Below, piece after piece: positions 33,838-45,608 of a stretch of DNA of 64,000 bases (positions are counted from its first letter, which is position 1; every line of letters begins with the position of its first letter). The position numbers and the translations under genes were made by a program. Source of the stretch: Taxillus chinensis (Eukaryota > Streptophyta > Magnoliopsida > Santalales > Loranthaceae). Under the pieces are notes generated by a model, which was given only the letters and a program-made list of their open reading frames with translations, did not search any database and was not told the DNA's origin. The stretch is taken from assembly GCA_023512835.1 (NCBI GenBank), contig CM042087.1, positions 6,578,550 to 6,642,549 of the forward strand, in the 5' to 3' direction.

Positions 33838-34908
33838 TGATGGTCCCTTGGAGCCTAGAGGGGGTGAATAGGCTCTTATCGAAACTCTTTCTAATCTCTT
33901 AAGACACAAACACTTATCCGGTTAAGTAATAGAATCACTTGTGGAAGATAACTAAATAGTGGAAGTATTTTGTTTTATTATCAAAAGATAAATACAACAA
34001 AATAGAAGTAAGACTCTCTTACACTCTGTTTACAAAGGGATTCACACACTAGCCTAATTCTATCTTTTGAACTCTTGTGCATACACAGGGGTTGATCTTG
34101 GCTTGCTTACGCACACATACACAAATGTACGAGTATGAATATTTAAACAAACATTCCTAAGAGACAACCTTGGAACTTGTAGTTCCAGATGCGTTCAACA
34201 CTAACTATTCCTCGGTAATCTCTCTGCCTTGACTGCGCGGTTGTGGAGCTCAAGATCTTGGGTTTGAAGAGTATAAGTGCCTTTGTGAGTTCCCAAATAT
34301 AATTGAGGTTGTGTCCATATATCCGGGTGATCCACGTGTAAGATTCTTCAGGTTCTCAATGAGTTTGTCTTACATCGGGACACCACGAGCTGATAACTCT
34401 AAATGCGGTAGTTTGAAGTAGCATCTTCTTGGTCCGATGTAATTTTCCTTACTCCATTGCTAATGAAGCTCGGAACCTTACTCCGTGTCAGTGGTTGCTT
34501 ACTCCGTATCTATTAGGTACTGGAATCCTTAGTCCGTGTCAGCGCTTCCTTATTCCGCATGTAAGTTCCTTACTCCGTATGTAAGTTCCTTACTCCGTAT
34601 GTAAGTTCCTTACTCCGTATGAGTGAGTGGCCCGGATTCCTTACTCCGCATCTAGTTTCCTTACTCCATGCGAGTAAAGACTCGGGTCCTTATTCCGTAT
34701 GTATTGGTGACTTGGTTATTTACCAAGTGTTTGACGACACTTATTCTTGTCCGGATCAGGATTATGTATCCTGTCCTTAGCTTTGCTCTCACGAGTGTAT
34801 CTCCGGATTAATAACATATCTTCGCAACGATCAAAGAAACACAAAAGATCTCAGATCAAATTACATAAGGCTTTATCGGCATTATCCAAATTCGGGCTTG
34901 ATCCAACA
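33838..34908 (-). mobile_element. 5' LTR of copy E (1,071 bp)
   Basis: Same ends as the C1 LTRs (TGATGGTCCC at 33838, TTGATCCAACA at 34908 on the plus strand). It is shorter because the 20-bp array (34450-34690) has fewer units and the poly-G run is only five long. It is clearly more diverged from C1 than the two C1 LTRs are from each other. Confidence 0.92.
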
Positions 34909-35660
34909 GATCTTATTAAGAAGTTTGGTATGGAAGGTTCATCTCCCGTCAAAACTCCCATGCCAATCGGTGCCAAGTTAGATCCTGATGTGGATGGAAT
35001 ATCGAGTAAATGTGACCGACTACGAGAGGGTTGATAGGATCCTTGCTTGTATCTTACAGACAAGTCGCCCAGACATTATGTTTGCAACTTGCATCTGTGC
35101 ACGATATCAAGCGAATCCCAAGGAGTCACATATGCTTCATGTTAAATGGATATTAAGGTATCTCAAGGGAACGATGAATTTGGGACTCGATACCCAAAGG
35201 AGTCCAACTTCACCTTATCCTGGATACTCGATGCGACTTCACTGGATGTCGCATCGACGGGAAAAGCACAAGTGGTACGTGTCGGTTTCTTGGAAATAGA
35301 TTAATTTCATGGTTCGATGAAGCGAGAATTCCGTATCAACCTCTACTCGTGAGGCGGAATATATAGCTGCTGGGAGTCGCTGCGCACAGCTACTCGGATA
35401 CAAAGTCAACTTACGACTACGGTTTCAACATGTCATCTATTCCACTCTACTACGACAACACTAGCGCAATTGCTATCAGCAACAATCCTATCATGCACCA
35501 TAAGACGAAGCCTATTGAGGTCAGGTATCACTTCATACGCAACCATGTTCTCAAAAGTCACATCTCATTGGAACATGTTGCTACTCAAGATCAATCGCAG
35601 ACATACTTACGAAGCCCCTACCTGATGCAAGATTCTCTGAACTACTCTTCCGATTAGGTA
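34909..35660 (+). pseudogene. C2 RT end and RNase H
   Basis: Starts DLIKKFGMEGSSPVKTPM at 34909. SRPDIMFATCICARYQANPK follows near 35065, then YYDNTSAIAISNNPIMHHKT and HFIRNHVLKSHISLEHVAT at 35450-35590. Several indels break it (near 35040, 35200, 35330, 35600). It ends near the stop at 35655, where non-coding sequence begins. Confidence 0.85.
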
Positions 35661-37384
35661 TGCTTGACTTCTCTGCATAGTTTCACATTTAAATTACCCA
35701 ACAAGTATACTTACTTCCAGAACATGCATTGTCCTTTTATTGATAGTAGTAAATACATACTGATCTTAATGTTGATCATACTTCATGTTTTAACGTGCTT
35801 CATGCTTCGATATTGATATCAACTTCATAGTGGGAGGATGCTTGCGTTTCCCGACAGAAGTCGTTTAAGCAAACATGATTAAAGTTTATATGATTAACCT
35901 CATTCTAGTTTCATGATCTTAATTTCCACTGATCACCACATGACAAATGCCTGTTCATTTAGATTACTCTATTAACAAGTATAGTTGAAGAAATGAAATG
36001 GGTTAGCTCGGAATGCCTGGTGGATGAATACACAATCGCAGTCTGATCAGCTTCTGAAGTATAGTTTCCTAAAAAAGATAGACGGTGCTGAATTTCTTTA
36101 AGCCAGAAAGGTCTACCGAGAGGATTGCACAATCTATGGGGGGAGAAAATGCTTTATAAATTATTCGAGTAATACCCCTCGTATATGTCTCATGACCTCT
36201 TTCCTGGCGTCTATTCGAGGGGGAGCCTTTCATTGAGAGGATCGAATGATCTACGGGGGAGCCTAAGCTTCATCTATTACCTCAGTAATAACCCCCTAAT
36301 ATGTCTCAGATACTCCCTCCTCTAAACCTTTACTTCCGGATCTGACTGGACATGTGTTGTTGAAACAGAATTGAGGCATGCTTGGATGTTTTTTTCTTCA
36401 ACCATGCATTTTAATCGGATAATCAACTGCTTGCTTTTGACATGTGTCCGCTTCCTCATTTTTCACTCATGAATCCTAGTTTGGTCAAATCATATGATTT
36501 TTAATTAATCTTAGCTACGTCGTTCAATGGGACGGTTTCGCTTATGTTGACCTATATGAACTTGTGTATTTATTATCTGACATATGCCCTGATTCAATCA
36601 CATTGATCATTCCGTAATATGTATATGTCTATTTCATTCTTTGTAATGCATAAGTTCCGCTTCTCAATAGTTCGGATTATATAGCTCTTCACCGACTATT
36701 TTCTCCTATCTCGTACTAATCCTTGCCTGTTAAGCTTTTGTACTTTTAGTTTATTTTTTTTGTGAAGCTACAAGGTTCAGATTTTCTTTGCAACCTTATC
36801 GATAAATCTAGTCCATAGTCTTGGATTTGAAGTGTTGTGGTACTTCTCTTCTCTTCGACTTATTGACAGCAAAGGAATCTACTTCTCTCTCACCGCACTC
36901 TGTTACTACGGACACGGTCTACTTTTCATCCGGATACTCGTCACTCGACTATCGTTGATTCCGGATGATTGTCGGTTCATTCCTCCAGGACTCCGACACT
37001 GTCAAATTGTGATAATCCATGTCTTATTATATATCGCGTGCTTTTGAGGAGGAATAATGATGACTCATTGAATGCATGTCTTGGGATGAACACACTTCCC
37101 CCGGAAGGTAAACAGCTATTACCCTTACTTGGTCATGCCGTCTCCACGTCATCTTTTAATTCGGAGGCGCACCGATATCAAGACTAATAACATCAGCCTG
37201 TCAAGCGGTTTACTGTTTCACTCGCCAAATTCCTAGACCCGCTGACATTCACGGACTCGGTCTTATATATTCCGGTCATTCCTGCGAAGCACGAGTGTTA
37301 CCCTTTTCAAATCCCTAAAAATCTCGTTGCTCCTTCGGTCCCCAAGACCTCGCCTTCCCTCTCGCCCTTCAACTTTCATCTACA
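35661..37384 (+). other. Non-coding stretch of C2 between RNase H and ORF3
   Basis: Same position and length as in C1. It includes sense-strand purine runs at about 36138-36146, 36221-36232 and 36255-36261 (for example ATCTACGGGGGAG), surrounded by repeated text about ATACCCC, CTCATGACCTC and GAGGATCGAATGAT. No ORF is supported. Confidence 0.65.
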
Positions 37385-40116
37385 ATGGCACCCAAAACCT
37401 CTCTTTCCAGGCGTCAATCCCGGCCATCCTGGTCGATTGGAGCGCTGTCTCCAACCCTCCGGATTGGTTTTTCCATCTTCGCCCTCTTCTAGAAGCCTCT
37501 CACATACTCAACTTAATCTCCAATCCTGTCGATCTTCTTATAGACGACATTCTCGAGTTCTACCAACGGATCCGTTGTACCACCGACTCCATCGTCTCCT
37601 ATGTTCGCGGTGAATCCATCCTAATCACCCCCGCCGTTCTCCGCGCCGCTCTCAATCTACCCCCCCGGTGAACCACGGCGCCACGATGCCGATCCCATGG
37701 CGGCTTCTATGGGTTGCACCTATAAAGGCAAGGAATAGAAGGTGAAGTCCTTCCAAGGTCGCTATCGCCGTATGGCGATCACACCGAGTCGATGTTTCTT
37801 GGCTCGCACTTCCGCTCTGGGACTCTGTTCCGTACGATCTTCTTCTAGCCATGTACGGCGTTTTCGAAGGTCTTCCGATGGACCGGGGGACGTTTTTGTT
37901 CCGGCTAACCGCCAGAATGGACCCAAGAACCATTCCTTCGGGAGCATACTAAGCATTGTCTTCCTGGCATCTTCATCCGGACCATTTCGCCCGCTATGAT
38001 GCTGTTCCATTTCCTCCGGCTTATTACCTTCACCATCTTACGCCTGATGGGAACATGACGGCCCGCCGTCCCTCTGCAGCTCTCCGCCTTCTCCCTGCCA
38101 CGGAACAACAAGGCAGTTCTGTTGGTGACCCCTCCGACAGCCATGCCCCTGACGTCAGCTCTGCTCACCGCTCCTCCCGGATTCGGTCCGTTGCTGCCCC
38201 CTCCATTTCTCGGGCCTCCCAGCACAGCGTCCGTGCCGAACCCTCCGAGGTTACGAGGTCATCTCAGCGCAGTGTCCCTAAAGTTGTTTCCTCAGCCCCT
38301 TCTGTTGCGGATGTCCCCACTCCCTCCACTTCTGCCATTGCTGCCGCGGTTGATACCACCGTTGCTGCCGCCATTGCTGATGTCCCGGAATCTATTCCGG
38401 AAGCTCCTTTGCCTCCCCTACCTCAACCCCGAGCCTACCTTGACCATCTCTCCGCCGACACCTTAACGGACCTTTGGCTCCGTTTCAGCCTTGCCCACAC
38501 CGCCTCCATTCCTGACACCGATCTCCGGGTGTTTTACACTCGCCATACCCAATCCCTGGAGACCATGATCATCCGGAATTTGGACCAAGGCTTTCTTACG
38601 CCGGCCTCCATTCCAGATATGCCGTTCCCTAACCCCTCCAGCCCGGTCCATGCCGCACAAAGTCCTTCCCCCCGCTAAGGCTGGACCTTCTTCTCCTGCT
38701 GTCGCCATTCCCGTTGTTGACCTATCCTGGTCAAAGCGGGTCCGCTACTCCGGATGCCTCTACCGCTCCGGATGCCCCTTCTGCTACTACTACTAATACT
38801 CCTACGGACTCCTCTGCTCGGCGCACTCCTGCTCCTATTCATGCGGGGGAGTCCTCCAAAGCTCCGAGTTGACCCTTGGGCGTGCTTCTTTTGGCACGGT
38901 CCACTCCGACGCTATGCTCTCCGCCCACTGGACCACCACGCCCAAGCTCATAGCGCCCAAATATCAGCCATCGCTGCCAAAGTTGATGCTCTTGGCGCCC
39001 AACTCGTCTCTGCCCTCACCGACTCCTCCACTTCCATAGAACAGAAGATGGACCTAGTCGCCTCGTCTGTCCACTCCTTGTCTACCTCCTTCGCGGACCT
39101 GGTGCACACGATGGCTCGCCCTCCCATTGCTTCCCGGCGATCTTCCAAGCCGGGGGAGAGAGTGTCATCTGATCCTTCTGCTCCTCCTGCATCACATTCA
39201 TCCACTCGTCTGAGAAGCCACTTGCCTCGTCATTGCTTTAGGGAGTTCAAATCCCCAAACGTAGCCGCTTCTCTCGGCCAAGCTCCTCGACCGCAGCTCT
39301 TCCTCCATCCTCTCCATCCGCACTTGACACCTTCCTCCCATCATATGTGGCGTGTGACCCTCTTCATGCGGACAAAAGCGTGCGTAAGGCAATGATGTCC
39401 TATGTTGCGTCTTCGCCGAGAGAAGATGTCTCTCCGACCTTGTCCCCTTCTCCCCGGACGACATTCGGACCCTTTGTTCGGAGAAAGGCCTCTTTACAAC
39501 GACGACATTGACAACTTCTCTAGGGCTGCTAAAATGGAGATGAGGCCGTTTCCATCTCTTTACAAGGACGGCCACTTGTTTGAAGTTCTGCCTTCTTGGA
39601 ATGAGGGCTATCTTCCCAGGTATAGATATCATTCGATCCTTTATCGACGGAACTACTGAGGATAGCAAGCCATGGAGTACTCTCTCAACTATCCTCATTC
39701 CGTACCGGATCATGTCGCCACATTTCATGATGGCTATCTTCATGATTCAGTCCAAACAGATGATTCTGATTGATTCTCACCAGATTGTAGAGCAGTATGT
39801 AAGAAAGAATCAATGGGAACTACTGTGTCTCAGGTTGACTGAAGCTGTGAAGAAAGCCGGATTATATGAAAAGTTGGGCATCACTCCTTTGAGACCAACT
39901 GAGAAGCTGTAGGCGACATTTCGGGGCAAGAAGCAAGTGCCACAACAGCTAGATAGAGATAGCTGCGGGGCCATTGTCTGTTACTTCATCAAGTCATTCT
40001 TAAGTGTGGACAAATCTTGGAGCCAACACACCACTTATTCGATGAAGCAGACAATGGAGCTTAGAGAGAAAGCAACAACAATGATCTTCAAGTATAGTAA
40101 GCCTTATGTACCTTAA
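37385..40116 (+). pseudogene. ORF3 of C2: transposon-protein-like N-domain, coiled coil and Ulp1-like domain
   Basis: Starts ATG at 37385 and ends TAA at 40114-40116, 128 bp before the polypurine tract. The N-terminal part (about 37500-37900) reads LLIDDILEFYQRI, YVRGESILITPAVLRAALNLP and, in another frame, YDLLLAMYGVFEGLPMDRG. This resembles the 'putative plant transposon protein' domain found in many plant repeats. The middle is Pro/Ser/Ala-rich, then a heptad-like stretch IEQKMDLVASSVHSLSTSFA near 39040. The C-terminal Ulp1-like core keeps His 39721-39723, Asp 39772-39774 (17 residues later) and Cys 39964-39966 with Gln six residues before. A TAG at 39910 and several frameshifts inactivate this copy. 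This N-domain is deleted in C1. The domain names are from memory of the families and need a profile search. Confidence 0.75.
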
Positions 40117-40243
40117 TGAAAATCTTGTATAAAGGCTGAATTGTATTCTATTGCTGATAACTAAAAATGGTTATGATGTGTATTACGTATGTTATCTTTT
40201 TGCGCCGCTTACCGGATCAGATTACAAAAGGTTTGGGCATATC

Positions 40244-40260
40244 CATAATTGGGGGGAGAT
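40244..40260 (+). other. Polypurine tract of C2
   Basis: CATAATTGGGGGGAGAT immediately before the LTR start TGTTGGATCA. Same tract as C1 with one extra G. Confidence 0.9.
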
Positions 40261-41122
40261 TGTTGGATCAAGCCCGAATTTGGATAATGCTTGATAAAGC
40301 CCTACGTAATTCGATTTGAGATCTTTTGTGTTTTGTCTTTAATCATTACGAGAAGATATGTTATTAATCCGGAGATACACTCGTAAGAGCAAAGCTAAGG
40401 ACAGGATATATAATCCCGATCCGGACGAGAGTGAGTGTCGTCAAACACTTGGTAAATAACCAAGTCCCCCATACATACGGAGTAAGGAAGTATTGATGCG
40501 AGTAAGGACCCGAGTCCTTATTCGCACGGAGTAAGGAAACCAGGATGCGAAGTAAGGAATCCGGACCACTCACTCATACGGAGTAAGGATGTGCTAGTAT
40601 GGAGTAAGCCATCCGATCCTTTAAACTCGTATGGAGTAAGGAACTTACATGCGGAGTAAGGCAGCGCTGATACGGAATAATAAATGTAATTTTATTAACC
40701 AAGATCTTGATCTCTACAAACCACAAGTCAAGGCAGAGAGATTACGAGGAATAGTTAGTGCTTGAACGCATTCCGGAACTACAAGTTCCAAGGTTGTCTC
40801 TTAGGAATGTTTTTATAAATATTCATACTCGTACATTTGAAAATGTGTGTGTGCGAGCGAGCCTGAATCAACCCTGTGTATGCACAAGAGTTCAAAGACA
40901 TAATATAAGCTAGTGTGTGAATCCTTTTGAAAACGAGTGTAAAAGAGTCTTGCTTCTATTTTGTTGTATTTATCTTTTGATAATAAAATAAAATACTTTC
41001 ACTATCCTGGTTATCTTCCGCAGTGATTCTATCACTTAACTAGATAAGTGTTGTGTCAAAAGAGAATCAAAAGAGTTTCGATAAAAGCCTATTCACCCCC
41101 CTCTAGGCTCCAAGGGACCATC
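40261..41122 (+). mobile_element. 3' LTR of C2
   Basis: TGTTGGATCA ... GGGACCATC, plus orientation, about 862 bp. It carries a short inverted-sense version of the 20-bp array (40483-40690) and a TATAAATA motif near 40815. The final base of the LTR is changed (ATCG for ATCA), and foreign copia sequence follows at once, so no target duplication can be read. Confidence 0.88.
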
Positions 41123-41123
41123 G

Positions 41124-41221
41124 AGAAAGAATCTCGGAATAAATTTGAACCTAAATCCGATGATGGGATATTTGTTGGATACTCATTACATAGCAAGGCT
41201 TATCGGATTTTCAATAGAAAA
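41124..41221 (+). mobile_element. 98-bp family S pol fragment
   Basis: Encodes RNKFEPKSDDGIFVGYSLHS-like sequence, the linker after the integrase core (compare 29310-29400). It is joined on the left to the C2 LTR end and on the right, through shared GAAAA, to an Ogre 37-bp repeat. It looks like filler or a deletion scar. Confidence 0.8.
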
Positions 41222-41790
41222 ATGGAAAGCCCACAAGAACGATAGGCTTGAAGTGAAGATGGAAAGCCCACAACAACGTTAGGCTTGAATTGACAATGGA
41301 AAGCCCACAAGAACGATGGGCTTAAATTGAAAATGGAAAGCCCCCATCAACGATAGGCTTAAACTGGAAAGACTTGTTGGAGACATCAATTGGTATTTGG
41401 GGAAATGCTTTAAGGAATTGGGGAGTTTGTGAAGTAACCCAATTTGAGCTCCCTCTACGAGTTCACTCAAGGAGATCGCTCTACGAGGTGACCCAAAATG
41501 GGAAAAGTTTGTCAAGTGCCAAAGGGGTGCGTTTAGACTTTGGGGAAATTGCAAAGAAAGAGTTATACGATTGAAGAAAGAAAGCTAGGATAGCTTGATG
41601 AGAAGCTTGCCGAGTATGAGCTCTTAGGGTCTTCGAGATGGCAACATTCCTGAAATTGCGAGTATCTTGAATGTATGCAAATGATGCATGGAATGCAATG
41701 TGATATATGCGGGGATGCATAAACCTCAACTTGTGGTGAAATATGATACAATGTGATGCAATTTTTTGTATGCATCGAATGCCATGTGAT
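41216..41790 (-). mobile_element. Ogre 3'-UTR fragment with four 37-bp units
   Basis: Four 37-bp units of the Ogre-1 type (41216-41364) are followed by sequence colinear with 13593-13960 and then with 47060-47145. No coding DNA. It shows that the 37-bp array type exists in at least two Ogre copies here. Confidence 0.82.
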
Positions 41791-42432
41791 GTATCACTGA
41801 GGGTTTGGCCATTATTGGAGACCTATGAACAGCTAATCGGCCAAGGCAGAATAAAGCTATTACGACTCACTCAAAGACTTGTAGAGCTCAAAGGCTCGTA
41901 GAATGAGATGTTAGTGAAGCACTAGTTCTGACCTAGCTTCGAAGCTAGAGAGCAGAAGAGTTGGAAGATCAATGCCCGTGGCTCGAAGACTTAGACTTGA
42001 AAAGTCGAAGATGTAGACTTGTAGACTCACGAAATGCTACAAGGCAATATCTTCGAGGTTGTAGCTAAACAAAGGAACAGAGCGCGCTACAAAGGAGCAA
42101 AACACACTGAAGTTCATTATTTTAGTAAGTCGTTACCCAGGATAGTAGTTTTAAGTATGCTAAGCACTGGAAAACTTGTGGACATCATCCACAAGTGGTT
42201 TAACATGTTTCAATGATGAGGATCAAATGGAAAAACATGCTAAACCCTAGACGAAGGGTTCCGACTGGTGCCGACCTATAAAAGCAAGGAATATGCCTGA
42301 CTTAAAAAGTGAGAGCACCAATAATATTCTAAGAAGACAAGAAACGTATCTACATAGATACAAAGGGCGACATAGAGTAGTTCATACAATATATACGAGA
42401 GAGAGAGAGGAAGATTGAAAGAGAAAGATAAT
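41791..42432. other. Unassigned non-coding DNA with promoter-like end
   Basis: No match elsewhere in the window. It holds GAAGACTTAGACTTG-type short repeats (41960-42030), a perfect 9-bp stem with 5-nt loop (42174-42182 with 42188-42196), a CTATAAAAG TATA-like box near 42277 and a purine-rich GA stretch (42400-42430). It could be the diverged end of another LTR or older host DNA. Confidence 0.35.
42174..42196. repeat. Perfect inverted repeat (9-bp stem, 5-nt loop)
   Basis: ACTTGTGGA and TCCACAAGT separated by CATCA. Function unknown. Confidence 0.7.
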
Positions 42433-43316
42433 TGTTGGATCAAACCTAGAATTTGGATGATACGGATCAAACCCTATGTAATTTGATTTAAGATGTTTCA
42501 TGTTTATTCTAAGTTTGTGCAGAAGATAAAACTTTAATCTGGACCTACTCCTGTAAGGACAAAGCTAAGGACAGGATACATAATCCCGATCCTGGATAAT
42601 CGTGAGTGTCATCATTCACTTGGTACACAACCAAGTTATCATCCTGGAGTAAGGATCCTTCGTGCGGAGTAATCACTTGACAAAACGACCAAGGAACTCG
42701 TGTCTAACTTTCAACTAGACCATGTCAAGTGATGCGGAGTAAGATTCCGAGTCTACAACTCGCACGGAGTAAGAGATACTTGTTCACAGAGAACAAATCA
42801 AAGTTGTCACTCCACCGAACCAAGGAAATAAAGACTCGGACTATGGAATCCGAGTCCTCACTGATGTGGAGTAAGGACAACCGTTACAGAGTAAGGGAAA
42901 CTAATGCGAGTAAAGAATCCGAACCAAGCGCTGATGCGAGTAAGCATTTGGTACCTACTCTATGTGGAGTAAGGAAGCACCGATGCGGAGTAAGCATTCC
43001 GTACCTACTCTATGCGGAGTAAGGAAGCGCTGATGCGGAATTAGTTATCAGAGTCTTTACTTCATGCTAAGTAAGAAAGCATTTGCACAGAACAAGGATT
43101 CCAGGACTGTACCGATACGGAGTAAGCAACTACTGACACAGAGTAAAGATCTGAGTTTCGTTGATACGGAGTAAGGAACCTTGCTACAGACTAAGAAGAC
43201 GCTGCTTCATCTTTTTCAGGCCGCATTTAATGTTCAGCTCGCTGTGTTCCGATGTAAGATAAACTCATTGAAGATCTAAACTATCCTACACGTGGAACAC
43301 TCGGAGATGTGGACGC
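42433..43316 (+). mobile_element. Old family S LTR, cut on the right by Ogre-2
   Basis: Begins TGTTGGATCAAACC in plus sense and follows the LTR of C2 through AGGACAAAGCTAAGGACAGG, the GGAGTAAG array (42650-43190) and the block around CCTACACGTGGA near 43290. It then stops at the first base of the Ogre-2 LTR. It is the most diverged LTR of this family, so Ogre-2 inserted in an older copy. Confidence 0.82.
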
Positions 43317-45174
43317 CGTCATCATTGGTTTTCGTCCGGGCCCGTTTGGGGTGGGTTCAAACTAAAGCAAGGGTGAGAAAATTTAGAGTCGCCATCAACT
43401 ATTTTTGGGGTATAGTTGGATACCCTCTACTTTGAGTAGTTTAAAGGTGTGGTCTGCGTTATCGAGAGAAAGGTTCGGGAGTTGGTTACGTGTAGGGAAA
43501 GATTAGCACCCCTATAACGCCCTTTCGGTATCTTTTTTCGGAGGAGGAGGTTTTCTATTTTATTTGTCTTGCCATGATGGAGTTTAATTTCCTAAAAAGT
43601 CTATAATTTTTATTTAACTAAGTTATTTGTTGAAGTTATGGTTAAAATGGATTTACCCTAAATTTTTAAAGGGAATCCTAAAAGTTTTGGTTTTTTGTTT
43701 GAAGTGAGGAATGAGATCCTAGGGGTTTGTTTTGGTTTTTGGTTTTATTTTGAAGTCCAAAAAATGGAAATATGTTTTTCTTTTTTTTTTTTTTTTTTTT
43801 TTTGAGTTAGAAAACATTTATGGGTTTTTGGGTTTTGCTAAAAGAAACGTTTTGTTTTTGTTTTGTTTTTCTTTTTTAAGGAGACATTTTTGAAAACATT
43901 TTAAAAATCTTTTATTGAAAATGTTGTAGAAGATATTTTGTGGAAACATTTTGTTTTTGTTTTTTTTTTTGTGTTTGTTCCACTTTTTTGTTGTTTTTTT
44001 TTGTTTAAGAATTGACCATATCAAAACACATGCATATCCGAATAAAACATGAATTGTATGATTGTGACATACAATAACATAAAAAACAAAGCCACCCTCT
44101 CTCTTTTTCCTTTTTTTTATTCCTTTTTTTTCTCTCTTTTTTTACTACTATTCTTTACACATTACAAGATACAATATATACGAAAAAAACGAAATACACG
44201 GGAAATACAACACGAACAACAACTGAAAAAAAAGAAAAAAATATACAAGAAAAGACTAAGAATTACATCTAATATAAAGATAAATAAGCTAAGAAATAAT
44301 AAATGATAGAAATCGACTAGGATTATAAAACCGACTTTAGAGCTTCGAACATCGGACCTTTGCGTGAATCCCGTCCACGCCTATAGTCGCCGTGCTCCAA
44401 TTGAACCAACAAATCTGGTAATGAGATTTGTGAAAAAGATTTCCTAGTATTTGGTGGACTGGAGTGACGTATTTTTTGGGTTTGAGATTTTTGGTGACTG
44501 GGAATAAAGAAGGTGAGCGTAAGAAATAGGGAAATGAAGAAGATTTTTTTTTTTTGATGTTTTTTTTTTTTTGATGAAAACGTAAGAGGAATGGGGCGGA
44601 ATCGGGTTGTTTTTGTGTTTTTCATTTTTTGGGAAAAAGACAATTGAGACAAGAAAGAGGGAAAGAGGGGCGATTTTGGTTTTGGGAAAGGGAGAGAGTT
44701 GGGTGAAAATCGGGTGCTCTCTTCTTTTTGGATCTGAACTCCGGGCGTTTTTTTTTTGGGCGAGAATCCGGGGATAGGGAAATTTTTGAACTCGGGTGTT
44801 TTCTCTGTTTTTTTTTTTTGGTTAAGTTTCCTTCTTTTTTTTTTGATGTAAGGGAGTTGGGTATGAGGGGTCTCTCTCTGTTTCGCGTGGACAGGAGACT
44901 CGAATTTAAAGGGCAGTGAAATTTTGTCTGGATCGTCATTAATTGCTTGCATTTAATGCTCTATTATGAATGCCATCATTTTTAATTGCATGTTCTATGC
45001 ATTGTCGGATGGTTTGGCGACTTGCGGCTCGTGATTTGTCCTTTTTAATTTTTATTTTAGCACATGTGACCGACGGGCATTGAAAAACAATTGTGTCGGA
45101 TGGCGGCCGCATGAAAAACAAGTCTCGTGATCGCATAGGAAATAGTTGGCGGAGATACGGCCAAACAACTAAGG

Positions 45175-45480
45175 TCAAAGGTCAATAGGGCCAAAGTGTC
45201 GGCAGGTCGAAGGTCAACGGTCAATGGGTTGAAGTGTCGGCAAGGTCGAGGGTCGGTGGGTCGAAGGTCAACGATCAACAGGTCGAAGGTCAATGGTCAA
45301 CGGGTCGAAGGTCAACGGTCAATGGGTCGAAGGTCAAGAGTCGAAGGGTTGAAGGTCAAGGGTCGAAGATCCGTGGGTCGTAGGTTCGTAGATCGTGGGT
45401 CGAAGATCCATGGGTCGTAGGTTCGTAGGTCGTGGGTCGAAGCTCATAGGTTGTGGGTCAATGGTCAACCTGGGTCGAAG
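45175..45480. repeat. GGTCGAAG / GGTCAACGG short repeats in Ogre-2 LTR
   Basis: Counterpart of 10460-10800 with its own arrangement, including local runs of GGTCGAAGGTCAACGGTCAA and GGTCGTAGGTTCGTAG. Confidence 0.85.
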
Positions 45481-45511
45481 TGTCGGTAGGTCGGGTGTCG
45501 GCGGGCTTACA

Positions 45512-45608
45512 GGCTTCGAGGCTTCGAGTCTTCGGGGCTTCGAGTCTTCGAGGCTTCGAGGCTTTGAGGCTTCGAGGCTTCGAGTCTTCGAGGCTTCAAG
45601 GCTTCGAG
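45512..45608. repeat. GCTTCGAG octamer array in Ogre-2 LTR
   Basis: About 12 units of GCTTCGAG/GTCTTCGAG, matching 10879-10980. Confidence 0.9.

Larger units (their letters stand above)
30218..34908 (-). mobile_element. E: minus-strand family S copia, 5' half only, nested in C2
   Basis: On the minus strand: 5' LTR 34908-33838, primer site 33835-33825, gag, protease, and integrase up to FVGYSLHSKAYRVF at 30218, where it stops. Its coding part (30218 to about 31740) is an inverted near-copy of 27968-29395. Together they form two roughly 1.4-1.5 kb arms around an 820-bp loop. Confidence 0.82.
27968..41122 (+). mobile_element. C2: plus-strand family S copia, 5' truncated and split by element E
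   Basis: Two colinear plus-strand pieces: 27968-30217 (gag end, protease, integrase, RT start) and 34909-41122 (end of RT, RNase H, ORF3, 3' LTR). Between them lies minus-strand copia E, whose LTR end (CCAACA at 34908) abuts GATCTTATTAAG of C2 pol at 34909. The simplest reading is that E inserted antisense in C2 at GATCT. A deletion then removed about 0.5 kb of C2 RT plus the 3' half of E, joining 30217 to 30218. Confidence 0.8.
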
